DNA of 64,000 nt, taken from contig AP025045.1 of assembly GCA_036186865.1 (NCBI GenBank), forward strand, positions 17,535,250 to 17,599,249, written 5' to 3'. This DNA is from Eustoma russellianum. Lineage: Eukaryota; Streptophyta; Magnoliopsida; Gentianales; Gentianaceae. Position numbers and translations under genes: made by a program. Positions 10,721-21,088 of this stretch are shown here, one piece after another. A model generated the notes under the pieces. It searched no databases, was not told the DNA's origin, and worked only from the letters and a program-made list of their open reading frames with translations. The stretch's first letter is position 1, and each line of letters starts with the position of its first letter.

Positions 10721-11455
10721 ATGAGCAGAGAAGGCGATCAAAGGCTTTCTTTGCAACCAACCGCTCCATGTTCTAAGGAGTCCGAGGAGTTTTCAACTCC
10801 TATTACCTTCTCATATGAAGAGCACATGAGAGCCGTACGTTATGTGGCTCAAAATTCAGCAGCGTTTCAAGCTGTTATGGAGCTAAGAGGGAAAGCCATG
10901 ACAGAAGGAATCAATGGTCCCTCTCCTAGCGGTGCTAGTGATCAGCAGTTGGAGTATTCTCCATCTCGGCCAGGGTATCATTCTGAATGTCAGGCTGAGA
11001 TGTATGAAGCAGGATACTCACCACGGAGGTCTGATTATCAGACCATACAGCACCCCTCGGTCTCATCTCGGCCTTCCAGTTCTGGAACACATATCCAGGC
11101 CTCACGGCGAGAAAGAGCATCTGTCAAAGTTCGGATGGGGGGCCAGGGCAGAGAAAGGACTTCTCTTTTGGCCTCAAAAGCTCGCATCCTCTCTTATATG
11201 AGAAAGAAGAGATTGGTGAAGGAACCAAAGCCACTCGCAGGGCCACTCCATAAGAGGAATCCTCAACTTTATTGCCTGTATCACCATGATATAGGGCATG
11301 ATACAGAAGATTGCAGGCAACTCGGAAAAGAGATAGCTCACCAAATTGAGCTCGGCCATCTGCAGCAGTTTCATGACCCAAGATTGAACTTGCGCAGTAG
11401 GGCCAATTTAGACGATCCCCGAGGTGGACGCCAACCCGAGTGGCAGCTTGAATAG
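10721..11455 (+). CDS. gag of the Tat-like element, intact
   Basis: The first in-frame ATG is at 10721 and the frame is uninterrupted for 244 codons to a TAG at 11453-11455. The open frame continues upstream to 10589 without an ATG and overlaps the LTR, so a non-ATG or upstream start is unlikely but not excluded. The N-terminal half is Gln/Ser/Pro-rich. The C-terminal part is basic (residues about 135-185), then carries YCLYHHDIGHDTEDCRQLGKEI (spaced C, H, H, C), the zinc-knuckle-like signature of Tat/Ogre-type gag. The product should form the particle that packages element RNA. It is shorter than gag of autonomous Tat elements and no protease domain follows. The lack of stops fits a young element. 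Confidence 0.82.
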   Translation: MSREGDQRLSLQPTAPCSKESEEFSTPITFSYEEHMRAVRYVAQNSAAFQAVMELRGKAMTEGINGPSPSGASDQQLEYSPSRPGYHSECQAEMYEAGYSPRRSDYQTIQHPSVSSRPSSSGTHIQASRRERASVKVRMGGQGRERTSLLASKARILSYMRKKRLVKEPKPLAGPLHKRNPQLYCLYHHDIGHDTEDCRQLGKEIAHQIELGHLQQFHDPRLNLRSRANLDDPRGGRQPEWQLE

Positions 11456-11658
11456 AAAAAACAGCAAGTTAGGCTGCCTAGACTATTAACTGAGCTCAAG
11501 TGGGGATCAATTTTCGTATATATCTGAAAACCCCAGCTCGGCCTTATAGTTGGCCTGTACAGCAGTCACCTCTTGGTGCATGAAACTTCTTAGCAATAAA
11601 AAGTGCGTTCATTCAACTCAGTGTTGTGGACAGCCTTGCGGAACTGAAGTTCATTAAA

Positions 11659-12030
11659 ATTTTCTCCTCAGCAAGTTCTGGGGAAAGAGCCCGCTAGAGG
11701 GTTAAAAATTTCTCCTCAGCAGGATCTGGGGAAAGAGCCCGCCAGAGGGTTAAAAATTTCTCCTCAGCAGGATCTGGGGAAAGAGCCCGCCAGAGGGTTA
11801 GATTTCTTCTCAGCAGGATCTGGGGAAAGAGCCCGCCAGAGGGTTAGATTCCTTCTCAGCAGGATCTGGGGAAAGAGCCTGCCAGAGGGTTAAAGATTTC
11901 TTCTCAGCAGGATCTGGGGAAAGAGCCCGCCAGAGGGTTAGATTCCTTCTCAGCAGGATCTGGGGAAAGAGCCTGCCAGAGGGTTAAAGATTTCTTCTCA
12001 GCAGGTTTGGGAAAGATCTTGTTTAAGGGT
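11659..12030 (+). repeat. 47-49 bp tandem repeat, eight copies
   Basis: Eight consecutive units share CTCAGCAGGATCTGGGG, AAAGAGCC and GCCAGAGGGTTA. The first unit and the last one (about 12000-12030, GTTTGGGAAAGATC) are diverged, while the middle six are nearly uniform. Two alternating subtypes (CCCGCC with GGTTAG, CCTGCC with GGTTAAAG) suggest expansion by two-unit steps. It lies between gag and the antisense gene. Confidence 0.93.
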
Positions 12031-12492
12031 TGAAGTTGCATCTCGGCCAGCCTGGGACACCAACTTGTTCGAGACTCGTATGACCTTGGCAACTCTGGAT
12101 AAGGTCGGGGCAGATCTCTATATCTCACCTTGGCTAGTGTACAACGGATATGCTCAGAGTTATTTTAAATGAGATCTCGGCTAAGGCTTCACGAGATTCT
12201 CTTATTCAAGCTCAGCAAAACAAGGTAACTTTTATTATCTTTATTAAAGTTGAGCAGGTTTAATAAAGACTGACATTCAATCTCGGCAACAATGAATTTG
12301 AAAAGTTCAATTACGCTAGTCTGCGGGCAGAGATTTGCTCAAGATTAGTGAGTCCAATCTGTGATCTCGGCTACAAAAAGTTTGAAGAACATACTGAAAA
12401 ATGCAAAAAACTCGGAAACAAACGAGAATTGCAAATTAAAAGGGCAGAAACTTTCATTGATGACAAGAGTACATATTACAATCAAACTAGAT

Positions 12493-14725
12493 CTACTCTT
12501 CATCCCGCAAGTCTGCCCCATCAGTGAACTTCAGAAACTGAGTCTCGAACTCGGCCTCAGCATTGGAATTATAGAGTTCAACTAGCCGAGGATCCTCTTT
12601 ATTTAGCTTGGGGCAGACCTCGGCACAGATGTCAATGGCCCTCGTCTGGCCCATCTGCATAACTGGGCCCTGCAGCCACCATATTCTCTTCGAACAGTTC
12701 AGACTTTTTGAACTCGGCCACTGCTTCAGACTTGGCCGCAGCAAGTTGAGCAGAAAAGTTTGATGCTTGCTGCTCCAGTTTCTCTTGCAGAGTTTTGATT
12801 ACGGCATCCTTCTGCCCAGACTCAGTTATCACTTGATTGTAGCATGCCTCCAGGTCGGCATTTCTCTTCTCCAGTTCGGCGACCAAGGAGTTAGCCGCAG
12901 CCCACTTAACTTCGGCCTCTTCCTTTTGTCCCCGGAGCTTGTCATTTTCAGTCTTCAAGGATGAGATGTCCTGGGAAGCTGCTTCGGACTCTTGGACTTT
13001 GACGGCCAGTTGACTTTGCAACTCCTCACCTCGGCTAATGAGCTCGGACAGTTGCACTGTTAGCTGTTTCACCGAAATGGAATTAGAAAAACTTTAGCAT
13101 GTGAAACAAACAAGAGGTAAATCATACCATGGCAGAGTTGATATGGACAGAGTTGACCAAGCTGCCCCAAGATGCAGTTGAGAAACGTTGTTTGTCAATG
13201 GGTAGTATCAAACTGTTCATTTTCCTGGCTGTGGCAGGGTTCATCACGGTGTCGGTTTCATCAAATTCGCCCACCGTTACATTTTCCTGAGCAGGTGCCA
13301 TCTCGGCCTCAGGAACGGGGGCATCGTCTTCTCTGGGCCTTTTTCTCAGAACAGAGCCCTCAATTGGCCGTGTCAGTCCAAGATCAGTTGGAGGAGGGTT
13401 TATTGGGGATACATCAGCCCTTGCTCCTATACCAGTATTTAGAGTTAGACTACTCAAAAAACAATACCACGTCTACAAAAATACTAGATACCTGGAGTGG
13501 TTGACTCAGAGGCGATTGTGATGGCCTGATTCACCTCGGCCTCGGCAATGCCTTCGGCTGGGGGCAGTTCTTGTGCGGCCTCAGCCCTTGCTTTCGCGGC
13601 CTGAGCTTTCTTGCGAGCTGCAGCCTTAGCAATCTTGGCCGCAAAATCCTTCCCTCCAGGAGCCATGGAGCCTGCATAAAGTGCACAAGGTTAAGTGGGG
13701 GAAGTTAGAGATGAGAAAGAAGCACAAGTATTAGAATATACCCCGGACTACTGCCAAATTTTCTGGAGAAAGAGGTTTGTAATGAGGACCAGAGGCCAAA
13801 GAACTCAGATCGGCTGCCTTCAGGACGAACTCATTAACTCTATGCCAGTCAATGACTACAGGCAGAGAGTACAACTTGGCCGCCTCGTCACAGTATTCTG
13901 GGCTCGGCTTCATGTTGTCAGCTCTGCCCGACTTCCATATATCAAGTTGGGGTAACCCTAACTTCTTAATATAAAAGAACCTACCCTTCCAATTCTTCTT
14001 GAAGGAAGGAATATGTACAACATAATTAAAATCTTCAGGAGTCACTCTTTTGGTAAAGTAATACCAACTCTCTGAAGACCTACAAGCAAACAGACTTCTA
14101 AAGATTCTTTGATCGAAGGGGTCTCAGATGCTCTAAGGAAAGCAGAAAAGAAAGAATAATTTTCAAACTGTTAGGCTTGATTTGGGGAAGCCTAAGGTTA
14201 TAGGAATGAAGAATTCGAAAGAGAGAGACTGGGACGGGAAGACGAAACCCAGAATGAAAGTATTCTTCATAGATAGCCTCATAACCCTCAGGAGGGTCAT
14301 AGGCTGTTTGATTGGGCAAAGGTAAGAGGGGGTCAAATTGTTCAACATCAATGTCATACATGCCACAGATCAAGGAGACGTCCACCTCGGACAGAGTACA
14401 AAAAGACTCTTGGACCTCGGCTGAAGGAGACCCCCTATAGACAACTCCTAGCGGCAGAGTTGAAACCCTAGATCTACTAGGCACTATTGCCGTGCCCGGA
14501 GGAGGAATGATTTCTGCTTGTTCTGGAGAAACCTCAACTACTCTAATAGCTCTGCTCGGCGGAGCTCGGCCACTGGGGCCGGCAACGTTACCAGCACCAG
14601 CCAGAAGCCGAGCTGGAGGACGGATTTCAGAGACAACCGTCTTCTCCGATGAGGAATTTAAGGATCCGGCGTTACCAACATAAGAAGCTCCTTCGGCGAT
14701 TCTGTGAGTCAGAAGCCGAAGACAT
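12493..14725 (-). CDS. Antisense multi-exon gene of the Tat-like element (PF04195-like, coiled coil)
   Basis: On the minus strand the ATG at 14725 (MSSASDSQ...) is followed by a region (14484-13742) resembling the 'putative gypsy type transposon' domain found in antisense ORFs of Tat/Ogre elements. Recognisable blocks are FHSGFRLPVP and NWKGRFFYIKK. Three short introns with GT...AG ends can be placed: 13672-13741 (70 nt), 13420-13491 (about 72 nt; acceptor less certain) and 13064-13127 (64 nt). Each keeps the frame. Exon 2 is Lys/Ala-rich (AARKKAQAAKARAEA). Exon 3 has an RKRPREDD nuclear-localisation-like motif. Exon 4 (13063 to 12493) is a long heptad-type coiled coil. Three probable 1-nt frame breaks occur (near 14680, 14110 and 12660), so this copy may be inactive or contain small sequence errors. 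Function unknown; a nuclear role is inference. Confidence 0.65.
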
Positions 14726-14865
14726 GAAAGCTAGCAGAGAAGACTTACAGGCGATTTGCCGGAAAAGAAAGGAGACCGGAGAATGTAGGAGGAATGCCGG
14801 AGAAGGAAGCAAGCGCCGGGAAGACAGAGTAAGCAGAAAGCAAAACGCAAAAATGAAGGGGAAAG

Positions 14866-14879
14866 ACCTATTTATAGGC
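14866..14879 (-). promoter_or_regulatory. Antisense TATA-like box
   Basis: The minus strand reads TGCCTATAAATAGGTC about 145 bp upstream of the ATG at 14725, a strong plant TATA match positioned for transcription of the antisense gene from inside the element. Confidence 0.55.
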
Positions 14880-15227
14880 AGGGATCTCGGCCATCTCAAA
14901 GGTTACCTCGGAAGGACCGACCTCGAGACCCACGCTACCATTAAGGCTGGATGACATTTAAGTCCTGAACCGTCGTATTAAGAAGATGTACCATCGTCAC
15001 CTCGGTATGCGCAGACAATAATTGTGCAAGGCGAACCAACCCAAGATGGACACGTGCCAATAAAGATTATCCACCTGGTCAGTTTGATCCAATCAGTACA
15101 GTTACGAACTGATGCTTCGTACACTGTGCTAGACAGTTACGGAGTAATTGGCATCAAGAGTAACACCTCGGCTGAAGGCAACGATATCAACAGATTAGCC
15201 TGCCCTCAGCTCAGCTCGGCCAAACTA

Positions 15228-15241
15228 ATCTGGGGGGCAAA
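15228..15241 (+). promoter_or_regulatory. Polypurine tract of the Tat-like element
   Basis: TCTGGGGGGCAAA immediately precedes the 3' LTR. Confidence 0.8.
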
Positions 15242-16314
15242 TGATGATACCAGAAAATTCACCCGTCAGTCAATGACAGTCAACGTTAGAGCAAGAGTAC
15301 AGAAATGACTAAGTGCCGCAGGTCGGCCTGACGACTGACCAAGTCCTACGCGGACAAATATTCCGCCTCGGCCACAGAGGCCCCACGCCATCTCGGCTCC
15401 ATGGTCAGCACCCTACTGGAACTAAGGGTTCCACCTCGGCCTAAAGGGTTCCACCTCAGCCTAAGGGTTCCACCTCGGCTCAATGGCTTTACCACGGCCA
15501 ATGGATCTTATCTCGGCTACAGTTCAACTGGAATAGCCTGGCCAGAACCTTGGCCCAAGCATTTTATCACAAGACCTCGGTATTTCTGCCCTTCAAAATG
15601 GCACCTCGGCCATAATAACAGTATCTCGGACATCTAGAAGAGCGGATATACATCCAGCTCGGCCAAAGGAAACCAGCCCTTGGTTCCTGGCTGAGCCCTC
15701 AACAGTTCCATCTCGGCCAAAGGAACACATCTCGGCCTCGGATCTGCTCTCGACCACGGCTCTGATTATTAATCTCGGCCAGGTTACAACAGTCACAGAG
15801 CTGTATGCTACGTGGTCTACATGCAATATCCAACTTTCCAGATGTCAACCATACGGAGGGAAGGTGCCAGTACAGCAATCCTTAGCAGCTGCACGGCTAC
15901 CATGCAAGCGGGCCAGACGTCGTCATCTCAACCATCTGAGACACGCAGCCCCTAGCTTCGCCAACTATAAAAGAGCTTCTCCAACAGTAAGAAGCTCCAG
16001 GTCAAAATTGTATGGTCAAAATCCAAGTCCAAACCTCAAGTGAGAAAAACACCCCGCTGCTCTCATCTCAGCTCGGCCTACACTTTGGCCGACCTCAAAC
16101 AGGTTTCATCAAACCTATATTTCAGTTAAAGCCATACGCTATAATGCCCGCAACTGACTTGAGCGTCGGAGGGTTTCCCCGGGGCAGCGCCCTGGGACCC
16201 CTAACGCTCTCTTTCCTTTCTCAGGCTTCCTAGGAGGACATGTGACTGAGGGGTGACGGCCTTAGACCCCGGATATTTCGACTTTTACCTTGGCGAGACA
16301 ATCCGACCTCGTCA
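15242..16314 (+). repeat. 3' LTR of the Tat-like element
   Basis: 1073 bp, TGATGATACC...CTCGTCA, followed by the CCACT duplication. It carries the same TATA box and CTCGGC motifs as the 5' LTR. Confidence 0.95.
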
Positions 16315-17132
16315 CCACTCAAACTCCAATTTCGTATCTTCTCTCAATTAAACACCTAACCCATGCCATCGGAGTTACCTTGAAGACAAACGGGCCTCTT
16401 CGGCCGTCTAACAAGCGTCGGAAAATGTAATTACCTTCGGTTACATTTCAAAATAGACAGATCTTGGCTTGACCATGCATCGTCTGAGAAGGAACATTGC
16501 TCTATCCTCCTTAACATGCGACATCATCAGTGGGAGAAGTCTTTCAGCGTACCGTCATCGTAAGCGGTGGGTAACAAACGGATATGGAGCTTAACCATAG
16601 TCGAACATGTAATGGATAATAATGTTTTTTTTCCTGAATATACAAAAAGTTTACAGAAAATAGATAGAGCAACAAAAGTTTTCTAGAAAGAAAAAAAAAT
16701 CCCATGAAGACTTATTTATCTTCATGATTCTAGTCTGAAGAATGCAAACAGGAAATTTTTGATAAGTCTCTCTTGCCTTTAGGCAACAAGGTATTCTTCC
16801 TTTGGCTATGGGTGCCGAAAAAAGGTACTGAAAAATTGAAATTGAGCGCCATCTTTGTTTGGATTCGTCTCCCTGCATTACAAATTCAATATTGAAATAA
16901 TAATACTCTGGGAATTGAGAGCTTGGTAGGAAAGCACATGTTTATGGACAGAGCCATAAATGCTTAATCTAAGGTAGCTTTTACGAGGATACATATAAAA
17001 ATTATTGTCGGAGATAAACTCCCTAACTCAATAAAATTCATAAATGAATATTAGATATGAGATTATTTAGGAAGTTGAGTATGAATGGATGCTTATCAAG
17101 TACTTAAAAAATGCAAAAATTTTGGGCATTCG
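16315..17132. other. Unannotated stretch after the Tat-like element
   Basis: Continues the pre-insertion flank of the Tat-like element. No domain, RNA gene or repeat was recognised. A 75-codon bottom-strand frame at 16651-16878 has no recognisable content. Confidence 0.4.
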
Positions 17133-18689
17133 TGTAGCGCCCGGCCCAAAATTAGGGTCTCGGCTCGGGGCATCCGCAGTATTCTACTACGAGAAATATA
17201 AGGCGTCGATACATACATGCACATGTCGTCATGAAACATGAATCGAAATAGCGGAAGCGATATAAAGGTAAACATATGACATGCAATAAAGTATAAATCA
17301 TCATAATAATACAAGTGCCAAATATCCGATGTCCAAATGATACAATACAAAATTAGCATCAGTCTCCAAAACTAAGTCATAGCGTACGTCTCCCTCAAGG
17401 ATAGTCTAGGTGAGGCTCGCCGTCTACGTGCCCAATCTCAGGAACCTTGTCCCCTGTAAGTGATTTATGGCATGTATGAACAATAAACAACATAATCGCC
17501 CAGCAAGTACTCCTACTAGGTACATCTTGTGGATCATGCATGGGGAGACAGGATAATCAAGGAATAATAACATACAAATGAACATAATAAAATGCGTCTC
17601 CATTTAACAAGTAAAGAGACATAATACAAGTATAAAACAGAACATAGAGAATTTACATCATATCGTAAGAATCATGCCGTTCTACCTAAGTCCATCACTA
17701 ACATACATGTCCATTCTTACATTCTAATCCATGTACTAAACTAAGTCACAACTTATAGAAATTACATCTTCACGTGTAGTCTACCTTGTTCCACTTAAGG
17801 GCATAATAAACTCAAGGATATTCTAACCATAATCTAAGGTAACATGGTTATAACATGATGCATAAAACATGACTTTTCATAACCGTAACATGATTTTCAT
17901 GACTTGCATAACATGACATTTTCATAACATGAAAAGATAACATTTTTCGTAATTGGCTATAGCACTTTTCATAAGAATAATAATGCACGACATACCGAAT
18001 GATTTCCCATATAGTACATATACGACATAAAACATATGTACATGTCCTAACGCTGACGCATTATGACGGAGACATCGTGTCTCAGACCCGGTGTTACACT
18101 CAGCCATAATGCAAACATGGGCCCCTGACACCTACCACTCTGGTCCCGATGTCAGGCCAGTGCTACAACATAACATACGCATGATCATAACATAACATGA
18201 TGTGTGTCTGTGGAATCAATTGTCTAGTGTTTGTTATTTGCTTTCGCATATGCTCTTTTGAAACATGTGATGCAATAAATTGACTTTTCGAATTTTTTAT
18301 TTCATGCAAGATGAATTCTGCCTAATGAAGGTTAATTTGATCATTTTACAACTTATCATCAAACATCATTTATTTAGTTACATTCTACATTTCATAACTT
18401 AAGAAAATATCATTTTTGTCCTTCATTGTATTCCATTCGGCCAATGACTCCAAAACAGCCCCCTTTTTAGTAATTTTCACACCCCCACCACTTTTTTAAT
18501 TTGTATTTTCCATATACAACTCATATTTCAACACTTAGGTAATTAAAACACTTAATTCCTAATTTCTTTAACATGTCACCTAACAATACATACTTATGTC
18601 ATACTTTAGTCATTACTTACACATTTTACATATAAGTGAACATAACATGGAAATTAAATCATTTTGATGACTTAATCGGCCTTAAGGCC

Positions 18690-18760
18690 ATGTGTGTGTG
18701 TATATATATATATTACATATATATATTATATATATATATATATATATTTTCCATAATAAT
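18690..18760. repeat. GT/TA microsatellite
   Basis: Runs of GT and TA dinucleotides interrupted by short AT-rich sequence. Confidence 0.85.
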
Positions 18761-18819
18761 ACATTTATATGTATACATAAATTATATTAAGAAGTTTATA
18801 CCCTTAAAAACCCTAGTGG

Positions 18820-18820
18820 G

Positions 18821-18886
<66 letters not shown>
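18820..18886. repeat. Compound CT/TA microsatellite
   Basis: A long CT run joins directly to a long TA run. It produces a spurious low-complexity open frame that I do not count as a gene. Confidence 0.92.
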
Positions 18887-18892
<6 letters not shown>

Positions 18893-19104
18893 ATTTCTGT
18901 TCATAATATACTTCTTTACCATGTCACATTTTATTTTATTCCATTAAGGCCATTCGGCCGGATATTATGCTAGTTCATATACACATTTAAATCTCATTTT
19001 TTTTCCTTTTATATACAAGTTATATGTTGTATATATTTATAATAACCATGTACATATTGTCTTCCTTCATTTTACTTATCTCCAAAATTATAGCATAAAG
19101 GAAA

Positions 19105-19718
19105 TTTACATTGCGGCAGGGACATTTACATAAATGCTGCGAGGCATTGGTCAATCCAAATGGCACCACCAGAAACTCATAATCACCATAACGAGTCCAA
19201 AAAGCAGTCTTAGCCATGTCTTCTGTCTTGATCTTCCATTGATGATATCTGGATCGAAGATCAATCTTACTTAACACTTTGGCACCCTGTACGTAATGAT
19301 TACAATTTATATTCATACCTATTAGCGTTAAGTATTTAAAATTACTTGCCCTCAACTGATCGAACAAGTCGTCGATCTTTGGTAGTGGATACTTGTTCTT
19401 GATCGTGATCTTATTCAGCTCTTTGTAATCGATGAACAGCCTCATACTGCCATCCTTTTTCTCCATGAACAGGACAGGAGCTCCCTATGGTGATACCCTG
19501 GGTCGGATAAATTTCTTCTCGATCAACTCCTCTAACTGGATATTCAATTTTTTCAACTCTGTTGGAGCCATCTGATATGGCGCCTTAAGTATAGGATCTG
19601 CTCCGGGTATAACGTTTATCTCGAACTCAATCTCCCCATCTGGAGGTAAACCCGGCAAGTCATCAGGAAATACATTAGAAAAATCTTGGACTACAGGAAT
19701 ACTATCAAGTGCAGGCAT
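19105..19718 (-). pseudogene. Ty3/gypsy reverse transcriptase remnant (chromovirus-like)
   Basis: On the minus strand, from 19718: the linker DFSNVFPDDLPGLPP, the RT entry motif around KKFIRPRVSP, a premature TAG replacing the usual Trp (about 19485), then VLFMEKKDGSMRLFIDYKELNK, KYPLPKIDDLFDQL, VLSKIDLRSRYHQ and EFLVVPFGLTNA. Recognisable RT stops just before the YVDD catalytic block, and a one-base shift then a break follow near 19110. A 63-nt intron-like insert splits DQLR from GAKV (19287-19349). No RNase H, integrase or chromodomain is present. The motifs are those of Tekay/Del-type chromoviruses. Confidence 0.85.
19287..19349 (-). other. 63-nt intron-like insert within gypsy RT
   Basis: On the minus strand the insert starts GCAAGT and ends TACGTACAG, the form of a GC-AG intron, with a CTTAAC/CTAAT branch-like sequence inside. 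Removing it restores the normal DQLRGAKV spacing of RT. It is stop-free and divisible by three, so the frame reads through it. Confidence 0.5.
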
Positions 19719-19724
19719 CTCTGA

Positions 19725-20180
19725 ATCATCACCGAGGGCATATACCAGAAACCCTTATATCCCTTTTTCGGTGCTCGATATGCTTGTGATGCAGTAAGAT
19801 ATACATCTCATGGTATCTTCTTCTGCTTGGAGTTGCCCTGGTAGAAAACATCCTCTCGAGCTGGATCCTTGATTACTATGTGCTTTCCTCGACAGTCGAT
19901 CAAAGCATGATGCTTGAACAACCAATCCATGCCCAGAATAATGTCGAAGTCCCCAATCTATATAGAATTTAGGGTAGCCTTGAACTGCTGTCCTTCCATC
20001 TTGATCTCGCAGTCCTTATATATGATGCGGAATGATCACCTGATCGTCGGCTGTCTGAATGCGATAAGGCATATCCAACCCTGTTGGACAACTGCTAAGG
20101 TTCTTAGCGAACCTCTTAGACACAAAGGAGTGGCTTGCACCACTATCAAACAATACGTTGGCAGGCATGTTGTTCACTAA
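19725..20180 (-). pseudogene. Ty3/gypsy aspartic protease remnant
   Basis: On the minus strand near 20160-20100 the sequence reads ANVLFDSGASHSFVS, the D-S-G-A active site of gypsy protease, followed by RFAKNLS. Downstream blocks (FDIILGMDWL-type region near 19920) are recognisable but interrupted by stops and shifts. It lies between gag and RT as expected. Confidence 0.75.
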
Positions 20181-20189
20181 TATAGCACC

Positions 20190-21088
20190 TGTTTATAATT
20201 CAAAAGGCAATTTCTAAGTAAGCATAGAAATATCACATACTTTACAAAATTAAATATATCTGTCACTATATCAGGAGCGTCCAGAACCTCTTCATCTGTC
20301 ATCATGTGCACTCGGGCATTGGCCCGTGGGCCATCTCTCTGCTACGATGTAGCTCTATGGGGTCCCTTCCGTGGCTTAAGGCAATCTCTGATCAAGTGGC
20401 CAGTCTTGCCGCAATTGAAACAAGCTTCAGTCTTCAATAGACAAGCTCCCCTATGCTATCGCTGGAAAGTGGGATATCTAGGATTCGCAGCTGCCTGTGG
20501 GGGATGCTGCGTCTGCTGAAGGAACTGTAACTACGGCTGGGGGCCTGTTGGAACTGTTGTGGCTGCTGGGGTCTGTCGCTGAATCCCCTCTATACTTTGG
20601 TCCATTGTCCGGACCGATCTCCTCCCCCCCTCGGGGCCTCTTTCCTATAATCTTTGCATCTCTCCTCAGAATATTGCGCTCCACACGATATCATGCATCC
20701 ATTAAATCTCTAAAATCCTTTGAATTTGCATTCACTATCCTAGTGCAGATACATGAATGTAAACCCCTCTCAAACTTGACCATCTTTAGTTGCTCGTACC
20801 CCATAATGGCTGGGACATATCTCCCCAAAGTGGTAAACTGGTTGGTGTAATTCTCCACTGTCATATCAGGTGCCTACACTAAAGACTCAAACATCTCTAT
20901 CTTCTGCAAAGTAACAAAGGGAGGGATGTACAACTTATGAAACTCCCTTAGAAATCGCTCCCAAGTGACTGGCGCTGGCAAATGTTGTAAACTCGTACTC
21001 CACCACTGATCAGCCTCGCCAATCAGGAAATGTCTGATAACCTGAGCTTTCATCTCCTCAGGTATATGAATCTGTTGGACCGTGCACC
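20190..21088 (-). pseudogene. Ty3/gypsy gag remnant with CCHC knuckle
   Basis: The minus strand carries EMKAQVIRHFLIGEADQWW and FLREFHKLYIPP (21060-20900), typical retrotransposon gag. After several stops it carries the zinc knuckle C-F-N-C-G-K-T-G-H-L-I-R-D-C (about 20390-20435). The N-terminus is cut at about 21088, where a diverged LTR begins, so the start and 5' LTR are absent. Confidence 0.78.

Larger units (their letters stand above)
9537..16314 (+). mobile_element. Ty3/gypsy Tat-like non-autonomous LTR retrotransposon (gag only, with antisense gene)
   Basis: Two near-identical LTRs of about 1.07 kb (TGATGATACC...CTCGTCA) bound the element, flanked by a perfect CCACT duplication (9532-9536 and 16315-16319). 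An AATTGGCGCTAG primer-site-like sequence follows the left LTR and a TGGGGGGC polypurine tract precedes the right one. The internal region holds an intact gag, a 47-49 bp tandem array, then a spliced antisense gene. No protease, RT, RNase H or integrase is present, so it must rely on a helper. The motif set of gag (HDTEDCRQL) and the antisense gene point to the Tat/Ogre group. Closely matching LTRs suggest a recent insertion. Confidence 0.92.
17133..19015 (-). repeat. Probable 3' LTR of a chromovirus-like Ty3/gypsy element
   Basis: It begins TGTAGCGCCCGG on the plus strand (CCGGGCGCTACA end on the minus strand). It is AT-rich with repeated ATAACATGA-type words, and it lies where the 3' LTR of the minus-strand gypsy remnant should be. 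The bottom strand has a purine-rich (GA)n tract and a GGCCGAATGG-type block that recall the LTR at about 50730-53205. The right edge is unclear because integrase and part of RT are missing. Confidence 0.45.

Noticed and set aside
11124..11381. Minus-strand frames across the Tat-like gag
   Set aside because: They overlap the intact gag in antisense, contain no recognisable domain and are separate from the real antisense gene at 12493-14725.
18636..18947. A 103-codon plus-strand frame rich in Tyr/Ile/Leu/Ser
   Set aside because: It is a direct reading of the CT and TA microsatellites, with no domain.
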